From the NCBI RefSeq assembly GCF_024339125.1, contig NZ_CP101417.1, forward strand, positions 2,119,001 through 2,183,000: DNA of 64,000 bases. Reading direction: 5' to 3'. Shown piece after piece: positions 15,930 through 24,216 of this stretch (position 1 is the stretch's first letter; each line of letters starts with the position of its first letter). The notes beneath the pieces were generated by a model. That model was not told the DNA's origin, searched no databases, and saw nothing but the letters and a program-made list of their open reading frames with translations. The stretch is from Xanthomonas hortorum (GTDB lineage Bacteria; Pseudomonadota; Gammaproteobacteria; Xanthomonadales; Xanthomonadaceae). The translations under genes were made by a program, and so were the position numbers.

Positions 15930-15978
15930 CTAGGACGCAAGTAACTCGGCGTAACAGGATGAGCCCGTAAGGACGCGG

Positions 15979-16112
15979 CCTAACATATGGCATCGGAGCC
16001 AGGAACACAGCTGAAAGCGATGAGCTTCAAAAGCTTGTAGCGGTTGACCGCAGTCAGGGAGTCGGCGAGGATCCTGTTATGCCGCGCTTAGGCGGTCCAA
16101 TGGTAGTTAGGT
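15979..16112 (+). other. Probable integron attC site (134 bp)
   Basis: GCCTAAC (15979-15985, RYYYAAC core) and GTTAGGT (16106-16112, GTTRRRY core) are nearly inverse to each other, with partly complementary inner boxes (GCATCGGA against TCCAATGG). Length fits the 57-141 bp range of attC sites. A cassette-type ORF begins 6 bases after it, and a clear attC closes that cassette at 16382-16441. Confidence 0.55.
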
Positions 16113-16117
16113 GCGCG

Positions 16118-16342
16118 ATGAAAATTTGCTACATACTTAGCCTGCTAGTAGCAACAACAGCGCTCGTCGCCTGCCAAGGCGACCCGAATGCTAGGCCGAT
16201 CTACGGAGAGACGGGTCTGCCCAAGAATTGTCGTGCAATAGTTCAGACAAACATTGACGCATATCGTGCAAAGCAGTACACCGCAGACGAGGTCATGGAT
16301 TCTCTTGAGCGCAACTGTGGTGCTAATGGCCATTCTTGGTGA
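16118..16342 (+). CDS. Integron-cassette lipoprotein, 74 aa
   Basis: Starts MKICYILSLLVATTALVAC: a short lipoprotein signal peptide with lipobox LVAC and acylated Cys19. The mature part is about 56 aa (QGDPNARPIYGETGLPKNCRA then DEVMDSLERNCGANGHSW) with two further cysteines. The ATG at 16118 starts a few bases after the upstream attC core and the gene ends 39 bases before the next attC, the classic cassette layout. Function unknown. Confidence 0.65.
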   Translation: MKICYILSLLVATTALVACQGDPNARPIYGETGLPKNCRAIVQTNIDAYRAKQYTADEVMDSLERNCGANGHSW

Positions 16343-16381
16343 CAGTGTCGGTCACTACACTGGGTTTTCGCTGCAGCGCGC

Positions 16382-16441
16382 ACCTAACAATTCATTCAAG
16401 CCGAACCCGCTTCGCGGGTCGGCTTAATTCAGGCGTTAGGT
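16382..16441 (+). other. Integron attC site (60 bp)
   Basis: Core ACCTAAC (16382-16388) and GTTAGGT (16435-16441) are exact inverse copies. Inside, TCAAGCCGA and TCGGCTTAA form the L boxes, and ACCCGCTTCGCGGGT forms the terminal hairpin. All elements of a folded attC recombination site are present. No integron integrase gene occurs in the window. Confidence 0.88.
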
Positions 16442-16457
16442 GCTTTGGGAGTGCTCT

Positions 16458-16820
16458 ATGGAACTCAAAGAATTCGTCACAGAAGCCCTGCTTCAGATAT
16501 CCGGGGGCATTGAAGATGCGCAACGAAAGCTGCAAGAGGGTGGATCAACAACACGTATAAATACTTCAATGACCAAGGACGACACCGGCAACTTGGTTAC
16601 TGGCGGCCGGCTTCACGCCATTGAATATGTAGATTTTGATGTGGCCATCCTTGCAAACTCTGGGACCGAAACCAAGGCGGGCATCGGCCTTACTGTTGCT
16701 TCACTGCTAAACCTGAGTGCCGGCGGAAATAGTACTGAGTCAAAAGGCATGGAGTCCCGCATCAAGTTTCGTGTACCTGTCGCCTTTCCCAAACATCGCT
16801 ACCCCAAGCAAGATCCATAG
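16458..16820 (+). CDS. Unknown 120-aa protein directly after an attC site
   Basis: Starts MELKEFVTEALLQISGGIEDAQRKL (helical), then a beta-rich part IEYVDFDVAILANSGTETKAGIGLTVASLLNLSAGG and RIKFRVPVAF. The ATG at 16458 lies 17 bases after the attC core, as in cassette genes. No attC was found after it, so it may be the last, partly eroded cassette. Proteins of this look occur widely, but I cannot name a function. Confidence 0.6.
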   Translation: MELKEFVTEALLQISGGIEDAQRKLQEGGSTTRINTSMTKDDTGNLVTGGRLHAIEYVDFDVAILANSGTETKAGIGLTVASLLNLSAGGNSTESKGMESRIKFRVPVAFPKHRYPKQDP

Positions 16821-16829
16821 GAGTCGTCC

Positions 16830-16997
16830 ATGAGCCCAGCATTTACTGCCGGTGACATTGTCCAGCTGAAGTCCGGAGGCGAGCCTATGACCGTTGAGGA
16901 AGTCAACGGGCAACTGACCACTCGCCAGTGGTCACCATCGGATAGATCAGGGGGAGCGGCGCTAGCCAGCAGCCACCGGCTGCGATCATGCCCCTGA
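16830..16997 (+). CDS. Short DUF2158 (YodC)-like protein
   Basis: A 55-aa frame, ATG 16830 with AGGAG upstream. The first 35 residues (FTAGDIVQLKSGGEPMTVEEV, then RQW) match the DUF2158/YodC pattern of a small beta-barrel. The C-terminal third (SPSDRSGGAALASSHRLRSCP) does not fit the family, so the 3' part may have been replaced by recombination. Confidence 0.5.
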   Translation: MSPAFTAGDIVQLKSGGEPMTVEEVNGQLTTRQWSPSDRSGGAALASSHRLRSCP

Positions 16998-17124
16998 CCA
17001 GCGCTAACGCAGGATGGCGCAGGAGCTTCATTTAGCACCTGCCCCGGTAGCGTCGGGTGCGGCAAATAACGGCCATCCAGCACACGGGGGATTTGTCATT
17101 CTCAGAAGACGACTGCACGGAATG

Positions 17125-17691
17125 TCAGGAGTCGGCTGCACTAGTGGATTGCAGCGCCGCGTATAGAGCCGTCTTGCTCACCTTGAGCCGTGTAGCGGCC
17201 TCTCGGGCATTAAGCCCGTTGGCGATGTGCTCCCGCGCTCGCTGCAACTTGTCGGCGGTGACAACCGGCTTTCGCCCGCCCTTCCGCCCGCGTGCGGCGG
17301 CAGCGGTCAGCCCGGCCTTGGTGCGCTCGCGGATCAAGTCGCGCTCGAACTGGCCCAGTGCGCCGAAGACGTGGAAGATGAGCCGTCCGCCCGGCGTGGT
17401 GGTGTCGATGCTTTCGGTCAGCGACCGGAAGCCGACGCCACGCGCTTCCAGCGCGGCGATTGTCTCGATGAGGTGTGGCATCGAGCGCCCGAGCCGATCC
17501 AGACGCCAGACGGCCAGCACGTCGCCGGCGCGCAGGTAGGCCAGCGCATCAGCCAAGCCGGGCCTGTCGGCCTTGACCCCAGAAGCCGTGTCCTCAAAAA
17601 CGCGCTCGCAGCCTGCCTTGCGTAGCGCATCCGTCTGCAAAGCGGTGTCCTGTTCCGCCGTCGATACCCGCGCATAGCCGATCAGTACCAT
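17125..17691 (-). CDS. Tn3-type serine resolvase
   Basis: Serine recombinase of 188 aa. The catalytic Ser10 lies in YARVSTAEQD, with conserved Arg residues in the LDRLGRSMPHL block and in the GQFERDLIRERTKAGL helix. The C-terminal helix-turn-helix reads NGLNAREAATRLKVSKTALYAAL. Its role is to resolve transposon cointegrates at the res site directly upstream (17692-17822). No matching tnpA is present, so this is a leftover of a Tn3-family transposon on the plasmid. A near-full-length resolvase could in principle still recombine res sites. Confidence 0.93.
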   Translation of the reverse strand: MVLIGYARVSTAEQDTALQTDALRKAGCERVFEDTASGVKADRPGLADALAYLRAGDVLAVWRLDRLGRSMPHLIETIAALEARGVGFRSLTESIDTTTPGGRLIFHVFGALGQFERDLIRERTKAGLTAAAARGRKGGRKPVVTADKLQRAREHIANGLNAREAATRLKVSKTALYAALQSTSAADS

Positions 17692-17822
17692 TACCGCCCC
17701 TTTTGTCCGCCTTTCCGTCCGTCTATCATAATGTCCGACAACCCATTAAACAAGCGCATTGCCGGACATTGTCCGGCATGACCGACTAATGATCGTTTGA
17801 CGGACAGGGACAATTGACAAAG
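17692..17822. promoter_or_regulatory. res site region of the Tn3-type resolvase
   Basis: Upstream of the resolvase are several inversely oriented TGTCCG/CGGACA half-sites: near 17732 (TGTCCGACA), 17764-17778 (CGGACATTGTCCGG) and 17798-17806 (GACGGACAG). Tn3-type res sites consist of three such dyad subsites bound by the resolvase. The exact subsite limits are not resolved. Confidence 0.65.
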
Positions 17823-17873
17823 GGAGGGCGGATGCCGAGAATGCAGCGAACAGGTTCTAGCTACACCCTCAAA
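17805..17873. repeat. Inverted fragment of IS21-element interior next to copy 2
   Basis: The reverse complement matches 5023-5089 (and 21489-21555) with two mismatches in the first 52 bases. It abuts the left end of copy 2 with one intervening base. Either an older rearrangement left a piece of the element here, or the element's interior derives from such a resolvase region. Confidence 0.65.
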
Positions 17874-18150
17874 TTACATACAGCCAAGCAAGTGGACGCT
17901 GACACTAAATAAACTGGACGAAGCTATCAGCCAAACTGGACGGCGACGTCATTTAGGCTGGACGGTTGTGACTTGCAAAGTCAGCGCAGCCAGGCAAGGA
18001 GGATGCAACTCGGCTGGCCTGCTGCTGGTCAGAGGCAGCGCTTATAGAGCGCCCAGCGCCGCCTGCGGGAGGACTGCGCGGCCACGTACTGCTAGCGAGG
18101 GATTCTCACGGAGCCTAAACGCCGGCAGAGCTAGAGCAGGCGCGGGCCGA

Positions 18151-19611
18151 TCACGCCTGCTCTGGCAGTTCGAAGAAGTCCGCGTAGCGGGAACTGAAGC
18201 TCTCGCGGTCTGTGACGAATGCCTCCAGATCTGCTGCAATTCCATGCGCGAAAGGTGGTAATTCGATACCATGCGCATGCGCCAATGCTCGGACGGCCAA
18301 TTCGGTCTTCGCAGCGCTTCCTCTACTGTCAGGCATGGCATGCGCCATCCACCAGTGGAGACTACCCAGCGTCGGCATCAGGCTGGCGGGATCGTGGCGT
18401 TGTGCGATTAAGTTGCTAAACAAGGTTTCGACATGATTCATGATCGGCTGCACCATTCCGAATGGTGTGTGCTCAATGACAAATGGAAAAGCTGAGCCTT
18501 CAACCTGCAGACCGTTTCCTTTCCGCCCTTGCTGGGCGAGCGAATGGTAGAAGTCGTCAGGATTCACAGCCAGCTTTAATTGGGTGAGCGGTATCATTGC
18601 CCCATTCAGTACACCTACCATTTCGAAAACATCATGCGCCATGAATGTTTTGGGCAGCGCCTGCTCACTTTTTGCAACAAGGTCGTTCGCTTGCCGGATC
18701 AGCGGAAGCTGGCGCACCCTTGGTCGCAGATATGCATAGTGTTTTGTAAGAGGCGTGGAGACGTTCTTTTGCCGTGGGTAGCCCGCCGCAAATGGCTGTG
18801 CATTTCCTTTCGTTTGACCGGGGCCCTCTGCCTGCGGATTTTGTTGTGTAGCCCAGCTATGACGTGCTGCGCCTGAGAAATCCCACAACTGCCGGAAGGT
18901 CTGGATCTGCCCGCTTGCAATACGTTCGCCACCTTCCCGCGCAGTGGCATAAAATCGGCGGCCATACTCTTGATTCTCTGGGGTTGACTCTTGGTTGACG
19001 CGCGGATCTGGCCATCGTGCCACGCCCGTCAGCGCGACCTGTGCGGGCGACAGACTGCACTCGGTAGCAGGTCCTGGCAGTGACCTGCGGATAGGCGGCG
19101 ATACCGAGGTGATACTATGGTTCAGCCCCTGCATGCCGGGCGCCAGAGCCGCGAAGGCAGCCTCCCTCAACAACGTCTGGGACCACTCCGTGAGGGATTG
19201 ATGTCTCGGCTCATGGAAGCGACTGCTTTCAATGTGGAGCGTATGTTCGCCTTGTTCCTCGGTGTAAAGCACTTGCAGCTGCACATCAGAACTGATTCGT
19301 TCCTCTGGAGCCAGCGCCTGGTGGGGGCGGCGATGTTTCAGTTCCACGGTCACTTTCTCCCACGGTCTGGACAGCGCCATGTCGATAGCTGCCAGCGCTA
19401 CGTTTTCCCCGTGCTGCTGAACTTTGTGCGGCAAATGGCCGGCGCCAGCCCGCCTTGCCCTACGAGCCCCGAGTGACCCCAAGCCATACAGGCTAGGTGA
19501 CATGGGCGCCTCGGGAGATGACGGCGTAGAGGGCGTGGTCTGCTCTGCGGCGTGGGCTGCATAATCCTCAAGTGAGCCCGCCACGCTCGGCTTTGAAACG
19601 CATAGACCCAT
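18151..19611 (-). CDS. Candidate HrpX-regulated, N-myristoylated type III effector (copy 2)
   Basis: Protein identical to the copy at 1685-3145 (486 aa, N-terminus MGLCVSKPSV, conserved-looking HWWMAHA block near the end). The single base difference (18163) changes a Pro codon silently. It has its own complete PIP box promoter, so two functional doses of the effector gene may be expressed. Confidence 0.8.
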   Translation of the reverse strand: MGLCVSKPSVAGSLEDYAAHAAEQTTPSTPSSPEAPMSPSLYGLGSLGARRARRAGAGHLPHKVQQHGENVALAAIDMALSRPWEKVTVELKHRRPHQALAPEERISSDVQLQVLYTEEQGEHTLHIESSRFHEPRHQSLTEWSQTLLREAAFAALAPGMQGLNHSITSVSPPIRRSLPGPATECSLSPAQVALTGVARWPDPRVNQESTPENQEYGRRFYATAREGGERIASGQIQTFRQLWDFSGAARHSWATQQNPQAEGPGQTKGNAQPFAAGYPRQKNVSTPLTKHYAYLRPRVRQLPLIRQANDLVAKSEQALPKTFMAHDVFEMVGVLNGAMIPLTQLKLAVNPDDFYHSLAQQGRKGNGLQVEGSAFPFVIEHTPFGMVQPIMNHVETLFSNLIAQRHDPASLMPTLGSLHWWMAHAMPDSRGSAAKTELAVRALAHAHGIELPPFAHGIAADLEAFVTDRESFSSRYADFFELPEQA

Positions 19612-19640
19612 GTTGATCTCCTACAGTGACTGTCGGAGCA

Positions 19641-19701
19641 AGTTTGGCGAGAAGCTCTCCGATTCGCGCTGGCTCACCGAAGTCATAGCTGGGACGACGA
19701 A
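19641..19701 (-). promoter_or_regulatory. PIP box and -10 motif of the effector gene (copy 2)
   Basis: Same TTCGT-N15-TTCGG (19701-19677) and CAAACT (19646-19641) arrangement as in copy 1, 65 bases before the ATG. Confidence 0.85.
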
Positions 19702-19965
19702 GCATTGACGCGCGGGATTCTCGAGCCTCTATAGAGGCTTGGCAGGGATTCTTGAAAAAATCCTTTTCTGACAGCAGGTTAGATCACTTTTTGCTTTTTT
19801 TACGAATCCCCCCCCGACCCTCGATCGGCTTGTATTACATATCGATGTAATCGAACACTTCGGTGCGAAGTCTTGGAGCAGAGGGGTTCAACATCCGATT
19901 CCACGGGCGCTTACGAGAAGGCCGATTGAGGCCGTGAGGAGGGTTCATGTCAAAGCGAAGGAAGT
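19702..19965. other. Intergenic stretch with two small dyads (copy 2)
   Basis: Same as 3236-3499: no gene, dyads TTACAT/ATGTAA (19835-19850) and ACTTCG/CGAAGT (19857-19871). Confidence 0.4.
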
Positions 19966-21003
19966 TCAGGCGCCCGAAGCGGCAATTCGATCTCTCACCT
20001 CATCCGGCATCAGGCGCTCGCGCCTGCCGGCTTGAAGCGTCCTCAGTCCCCACTCCCATGCAATGTCTTGCTCTGCGACCCATCGCCTGGCGTTCTCGCT
20101 GGATTGTTCGACCGGCTGAGTCAGCCGAAAGCGTGGTCCGAGCCCAAAGAACAGATCGAAACCAAAATCAATCGTCAGCAACCGACGCAGCTGCCGGGTA
20201 TGCCCGCCCGGGAGATAGCCATCCCATCCAGCGTCCTCTAGCTGCAGTACGACGCGGGAGAAGCAGAAAGCCTGCCTTTGCATGATCCTTGGATGCAGAT
20301 CAAACGCAAGCTCCTTGTCTTCTGCCAACGGAAAAATGAAGCAGATGAAGTAGGCGAACAGCTCCTCTGCGATCTCCCACAGCGGACCCTCAATCGTGGC
20401 CAGGAACAGGCTGGCGTGCAGCGAACGCCCGAGTTCAAAAGCCCGCCCTTGATTTCCTGCTTCATGCGCTTCTCGAAGCAATACGACGAGCGCGGCTAGG
20501 CTATCCAGGCCCGCTTGTCCCTCCAGGCGTCGAGTCACTTGGCGCGTTGCTTTACGCCGCACATAGCGTCCGCGCTCCAACGCCTGCTGATCGAAGATCG
20601 CCATCTGGATCCCGGGTCCCAACCGCTTTAGCAGCGTGTCGGCACTTACCCCAACAGGGCGGGAGATGTCCAGCGCGTCCCAAGCTGCTGCCATGAGGAT
20701 TTCACTGGAGCCTGCCATGGCTGCTTCTGTGGTGCGGAGAGTTTCGGCGCCGGGGACGTGCTTACCCAGGGCGTACTTGGCCCACAAATTGTGATGGTGC
20801 TCGCCCTTGAGGTAGGTGCCGGGCTGCAAAACCTGACCCAGGCGATAGGCCGTCGGACGGCCCATACGCGCCCGCAGCCCCTCGAACCATAAGCCAACCT
20901 TCAGCACGTTCAAGGCCTTCTCAGCGGAACGGTTTGCGTTCGATTCGGCTAAGCGAACTACCGCTTTTACCCGGCCAAGTTTGTAGTCCTTGATCTGTAT
21001 CAA
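19966..21003 (-). CDS. Unknown 345-aa passenger protein (copy 2)
   Basis: Identical to the product of 3500-4537: an unrecognised, mainly helical soluble protein with a basic central part, TTG as the only start fitting the full frame, divergent from the 95-aa gene. Confidence 0.6.
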   Translation of the reverse strand: MIQIKDYKLGRVKAVVRLAESNANRSAEKALNVLKVGLWFEGLRARMGRPTAYRLGQVLQPGTYLKGEHHHNLWAKYALGKHVPGAETLRTTEAAMAGSSEILMAAAWDALDISRPVGVSADTLLKRLGPGIQMAIFDQQALERGRYVRRKATRQVTRRLEGQAGLDSLAALVVLLREAHEAGNQGRAFELGRSLHASLFLATIEGPLWEIAEELFAYFICFIFPLAEDKELAFDLHPRIMQRQAFCFSRVVLQLEDAGWDGYLPGGHTRQLRRLLTIDFGFDLFFGLGPRFRLTQPVEQSSENARRWVAEQDIAWEWGLRTLQAGRRERLMPDEVRDRIAASGA

Positions 21004-21097
21004 TGGCTTATCGACTCATTGCGGTGCAATTTAGAGTAACGCGGAAGCCCTCAGTTTCCTTCTGGGCGACTATCGGTGCAATCGTTACGCTAGCGGC

Positions 21098-21385
21098 ATG
21101 ACAGAGCGTGACGAACACATCGGCGCGTTGGCCAAAGTCCTGGAGCAGGATCTGTTGCACCACTACGGCCCGGTGATCGGCCAGGATGATCTGCGCCAAG
21201 CACTGGGCTACACCTCGCTGGATGCGTTCCGGCAGGCTCTGTCCCGTGACTCGCTGCCGGTGCCGGTGTTCCCCATCCCTAATCGCCGCGGCAAATACGC
21301 GCTTGCCAAAGACATTGCGCACTGGCTGGCAGGCTTGCGCGACCAAGCCATCCGGGCATCGCACCCAAACGGAAACACGCCATGA
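21098..21385 (+). CDS. Small putative DNA-binding passenger protein, 95 aa (copy 2)
   Basis: Identical to the product of 4632-4919, with the same helix-turn-helix-like centre (DDLRQALGYTSLDAFRQAL) and the same downstream hairpin. Confidence 0.55.
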   Translation: MTERDEHIGALAKVLEQDLLHHYGPVIGQDDLRQALGYTSLDAFRQALSRDSLPVPVFPIPNRRGKYALAKDIAHWLAGLRDQAIRASHPNGNTP

Positions 21386-21457
21386 CTGCGAACATGGAAG
21401 ACAGGGGGTCAGCATGACCTGACGACTCCCACCGCCATTCCACACGTGGGAAATGCA

Positions 21458-21491
21458 AAAGCCCCCAAGCGCGTCAACGCTTGGGGGCTTT
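21458..21491 (+). terminator. Strong hairpin terminator between passengers and istA (copy 2)
   Basis: Same perfect 14-bp stem with 6-base loop as 4992-5025. Confidence 0.8.
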
Positions 21492-21646
21492 GAGGGTGTA
21501 GCTAGAACCTATTCGCTGCATTCTCGGCATCCGCCCTCCCTTCGTCAATCCCTGTTTGCCAGCTCTTACGCGCTGGCGCGGGGGACTGTTGCCGCTGTTC
21601 TGGCCCGGATGCTGGTGCCTGGAACGAAGGCGGTGCAAGGAGTGCC

Positions 21647-23182
21647 ATGAATCCGTTGAAAGACCTGTGCCGGTGCCTGCTGCGCACTGACCTGACCGAT
21701 CGGCAGGTTGGTCAAAAGTTGAATCGCTCGCCGACCACGGTCGGCCGCTATCGCAAACGCCTGCGAGCCCTCTCACAATCGTGGGATGACATCGAGAGCA
21801 TGGACGAAGTCGCGCTGGCGCGCCGATTGAATCCGGGCAAAAGTAGTGCGAAGAAGTTGCTCGTTGAACCGGATTGGTCGTATGTGCACGCCGAGCTGCA
21901 GCGGCGCGGCATGACGATCGCGCTATTGCATGAGGAATATGCCCTTGGCTTGGAAGCCGGGGCGATGTCAGAGACCGAGTTCCGACGCCGCTACCGCCGC
22001 TATGCGCGTAAGCGAGGACTGGTCATGCGTCAGGTGCGTGTACCGGGACAACAGCTGTTTCTGGACTTCTCCGGAGTGCGCCCTTCGATCACTGATCAGA
22101 TGACCGGCGCAACAACCCCGGTGGAGCTCTTCGTGGCGGTCATGGGTGCCAGCCGCAAGACCTTCGTCTATGCCGTCGCAAGCCAGAAATCGGTTGACTG
22201 GATCGCTTGCAATGCAAAGGCGCTGGAGTTCTTTGCGGGCGTGCCCACCTATCTGGTGCCGGATAACCTCAAGGCGGCGGTGACCTCCGTTTCCGGGCAG
22301 GACGGGGCACTGCTGAACATGACCTACGCCGAGTTCGCTGCACACTACGACACCATGGTGCTGCCGGCACGTCCGCGCAAACCTACGGACAAGGCGCCGG
22401 TGGAGATTGGGGTGCAACTGGCCCAGCGTTGGATCCTGGCGCGGCTGCGCAATCGGGTGTTCTTCTCGCTGGAGGAACTGAATCGCGCCATTGCCGAGCT
22501 GGTGGACCGCATGAACCTTCGTCCGATGCGTGGGTCCGGCGGAAAAAGCCGTCAGCAACTGTTCGAGGAACTGGACGGCCCCGCGCTGCGTCCCTGTCCG
22601 CAGATGCCCTACGAGTACGCAGAGTGGAAGCTTAAGGTCCCTGTGGGACAGGATTACCACGTCCCTTGGCAGGGCCACTTTTACTCGGTTCCTCACACAT
22701 TGGTTGGCGCAAAGGTGAACTTGAAGGTCACCCGGGAGGCCGTGGCAGTCTTCCACCGCGACAAGCGGGTGGCCATGCATCCGCGCAGCGGCGAAGTGGG
22801 TGGATGTAGCACGTCACCGGAGCACCAGCCACCGGCTCATCGCGCTTACGCACAAGACACGCCGGACGTACTGATGACATGGGCGCGTCAGCAAGGAGGC
22901 GCCCTGCATAAGTTCGTGCAACGACATAGCGCGACCCATCGCCGACCGGCACTGACCCTGCAAGCCTGTCGAGGGCTGCGACGCCTTGCGCGTGAACACG
23001 GGATCGAAAGGCTGCAGGCGGCCTGTGACCGGGCAGTGCGCATCCAAGCAAACAGTGTCAGCTCGGTGAAGTCGATCCTGGTGCGCCATCTGGATCGCAG
23101 CGCATCTTGCGATGACAGTGCAAGCAACGATGACGCTCCACAGGCGCACGAAAACGTGCGCGGTGCTAACTACTACTCATAA
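21647..23182 (+). CDS. istA: IS21-family transposase IstA (copy 2)
   Basis: Identical to 5181-6716: 511 aa, N-terminal helix-turn-helix, DDE residues Asp140, Asp206, Glu253. An intact second source of transposase able to act on both copies. Confidence 0.97.
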   Translation: MNPLKDLCRCLLRTDLTDRQVGQKLNRSPTTVGRYRKRLRALSQSWDDIESMDEVALARRLNPGKSSAKKLLVEPDWSYVHAELQRRGMTIALLHEEYALGLEAGAMSETEFRRRYRRYARKRGLVMRQVRVPGQQLFLDFSGVRPSITDQMTGATTPVELFVAVMGASRKTFVYAVASQKSVDWIACNAKALEFFAGVPTYLVPDNLKAAVTSVSGQDGALLNMTYAEFAAHYDTMVLPARPRKPTDKAPVEIGVQLAQRWILARLRNRVFFSLEELNRAIAELVDRMNLRPMRGSGGKSRQQLFEELDGPALRPCPQMPYEYAEWKLKVPVGQDYHVPWQGHFYSVPHTLVGAKVNLKVTREAVAVFHRDKRVAMHPRSGEVGGCSTSPEHQPPAHRAYAQDTPDVLMTWARQQGGALHKFVQRHSATHRRPALTLQACRGLRRLAREHGIERLQAACDRAVRIQANSVSSVKSILVRHLDRSASCDDSASNDDAPQAHENVRGANYYS

Positions 23183-23197
23183 TTCAGGGAGAACATT

Positions 23198-23941
23198 ATG
23201 TCTTTGGAACATACGATTGATCAGCTACGAACGCTCAAATTGACCGGCATGGTGGCTGGCGTCGAACATCAACTCGCCCAATCCAGCTACGGAGCACTCG
23301 GCTTCGATCAGCGCCTTGGCCATCTGGTTGACGCCGAGGTGAGTCAGCGCGACAGCAAGCGCTTCACGCGCCTGATTCGCAATGCCAAGCTCAAGGTCTA
23401 CGCCGAACCGGAGGCTATTGACTATCGTGTTGGGCGCGGGTTGGATCGATCGGTGATCGCGGATTTGCTGACCTGTGGCTGGATTGAGCACCGCCAAAAC
23501 GTTTTGGTCACTGGACAAACAGGTACTGGAAAGACCTGGTTGGCATGTGCCCTGGCCGTACAAGCCGCACGCCAAGGGATCACCGTAGGCTACCGGCGCG
23601 TAGGCCGCCTGTTGGAAGACATGGAGGTCGGGCATGCGGACGGCTCACTGGCCAAGCTTCGCAATCAACTCGCCAGGACCGGACTACTAATCTTGGATGA
23701 TTTCGGCCTGACGCCGCTGAGCAGCCGCGGACGTGCAGATCTACTGGAATTACTCGATGACCGTGTCGGCTCTGGCGCCACGATTGTGGCTGGCCAGATG
23801 CCAGTGCAGGACTGGCATGCGTTTATCCATGACCCTGCTTTGGCTGATGCCATCATGGATCGACTGATTCACAGCAGCCACAAACTAGCGCTCAAGGGTG
23901 AATCCATGCGAAAGACGAAGGTGGCCAAGTCCGGGAAGTGA
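23198..23941 (+). CDS. istB: IS21-family helper ATPase IstB (copy 2)
   Basis: Identical to 6732-7475: 247 aa, Walker A GQTGTGKT, Walker B LLILDDFG, 15 bases after istA. Confidence 0.97.
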   Translation: MSLEHTIDQLRTLKLTGMVAGVEHQLAQSSYGALGFDQRLGHLVDAEVSQRDSKRFTRLIRNAKLKVYAEPEAIDYRVGRGLDRSVIADLLTCGWIEHRQNVLVTGQTGTGKTWLACALAVQAARQGITVGYRRVGRLLEDMEVGHADGSLAKLRNQLARTGLLILDDFGLTPLSSRGRADLLELLDDRVGSGATIVAGQMPVQDWHAFIHDPALADAIMDRLIHSSHKLALKGESMRKTKVAKSGK

Positions 23942-24045
23942 AGATTGGCGGCGCTGTCCAGCGCTTCTGGCGCTCGCATCCAATTCATTTGGCGGCGGTG
24001 TCCAGTTCCGTCGCCGATGAGTGTCCAGTTGGTTGGCTTTTCGTA

Positions 24046-24052
24046 CCCAGAC
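24046..24052. repeat. Target-site duplication CCCAGAC (right copy)
   Basis: Immediately follows the right end of copy 2 and repeats 1402-1408. The integrase reading frame continues from it (PDYIEHQL). Confidence 0.9.
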
Positions 24053-24184
24053 TATATCGAGCATCAGCTCGCGCATGCAGTACGTGATCCATTGGGGCGA
24101 GCCTACAACCGCACAGCTCATCTCACCGAGCGCCGAAAAATGATGCAAGCGTGGGCTGACTATCTAGATGGTCTACGGACACAG
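24053..24184 (+). pseudogene. P4-type integrase, C-terminal part with catalytic Tyr
   Basis: Continuation of the gene starting at 365: 44 codons, YIEHQLAHAVRDPLGRAYNR with the catalytic Tyr, then RRKMMQAWADYLDGLRTQ, the usual end of P4 integrases. The frame is interrupted at 24185 by an IS3-family element. After that element and one ACAG copy are removed, the frame finishes with RQARLD and a TAG at 25410-25412. Confidence 0.9.
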
Positions 24185-24216
24185 CGACGTCCCCCCGCCC
24201 TGAGTAGCGGCTTGGT

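Larger units (their letters stand above)
1409..24045. mobile_element. Composite transposon or cointegrate: two direct IS21-family copies around plasmid DNA
   Basis: A 22,637-bp unit consists of a 6171-bp IS21-family element (1409-7579), 10,295 bp of plasmid-like DNA (7580-17874), and a second directly repeated copy (17875-24045). The outer ends are flanked by the 7-bp duplication CCCAGAC inside the integrase gene. The inner junctions (TTCTGGCC on the left, CCTCAAAT on the right) share no duplication. This is the layout expected for a replicon fusion by IS21, which is known to form cointegrates, or for transposition as one composite unit. The missing inner duplication suggests that the donor had already suffered an IS-adjacent deletion. 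No rep gene is visible in the middle. Confidence 0.88.
17875..24045 (+). mobile_element. IS21-family transposon with passenger genes, copy 2
   Basis: Direct repeat of 1409-7579, same length (6171 bp), shifted by 16,466. The only difference noticed is C1697 against T18163, silent in the effector gene. Its right end abuts the second CCCAGAC target copy. Near identity implies a very recent duplication or simultaneous generation by one transposition event. Confidence 0.9.

Noticed and set aside
7580..17874. Interpretation of the middle segment as a complete plasmid
   Set aside because: No replication initiator, relaxase or complete transfer set is present; it is only a fragment.
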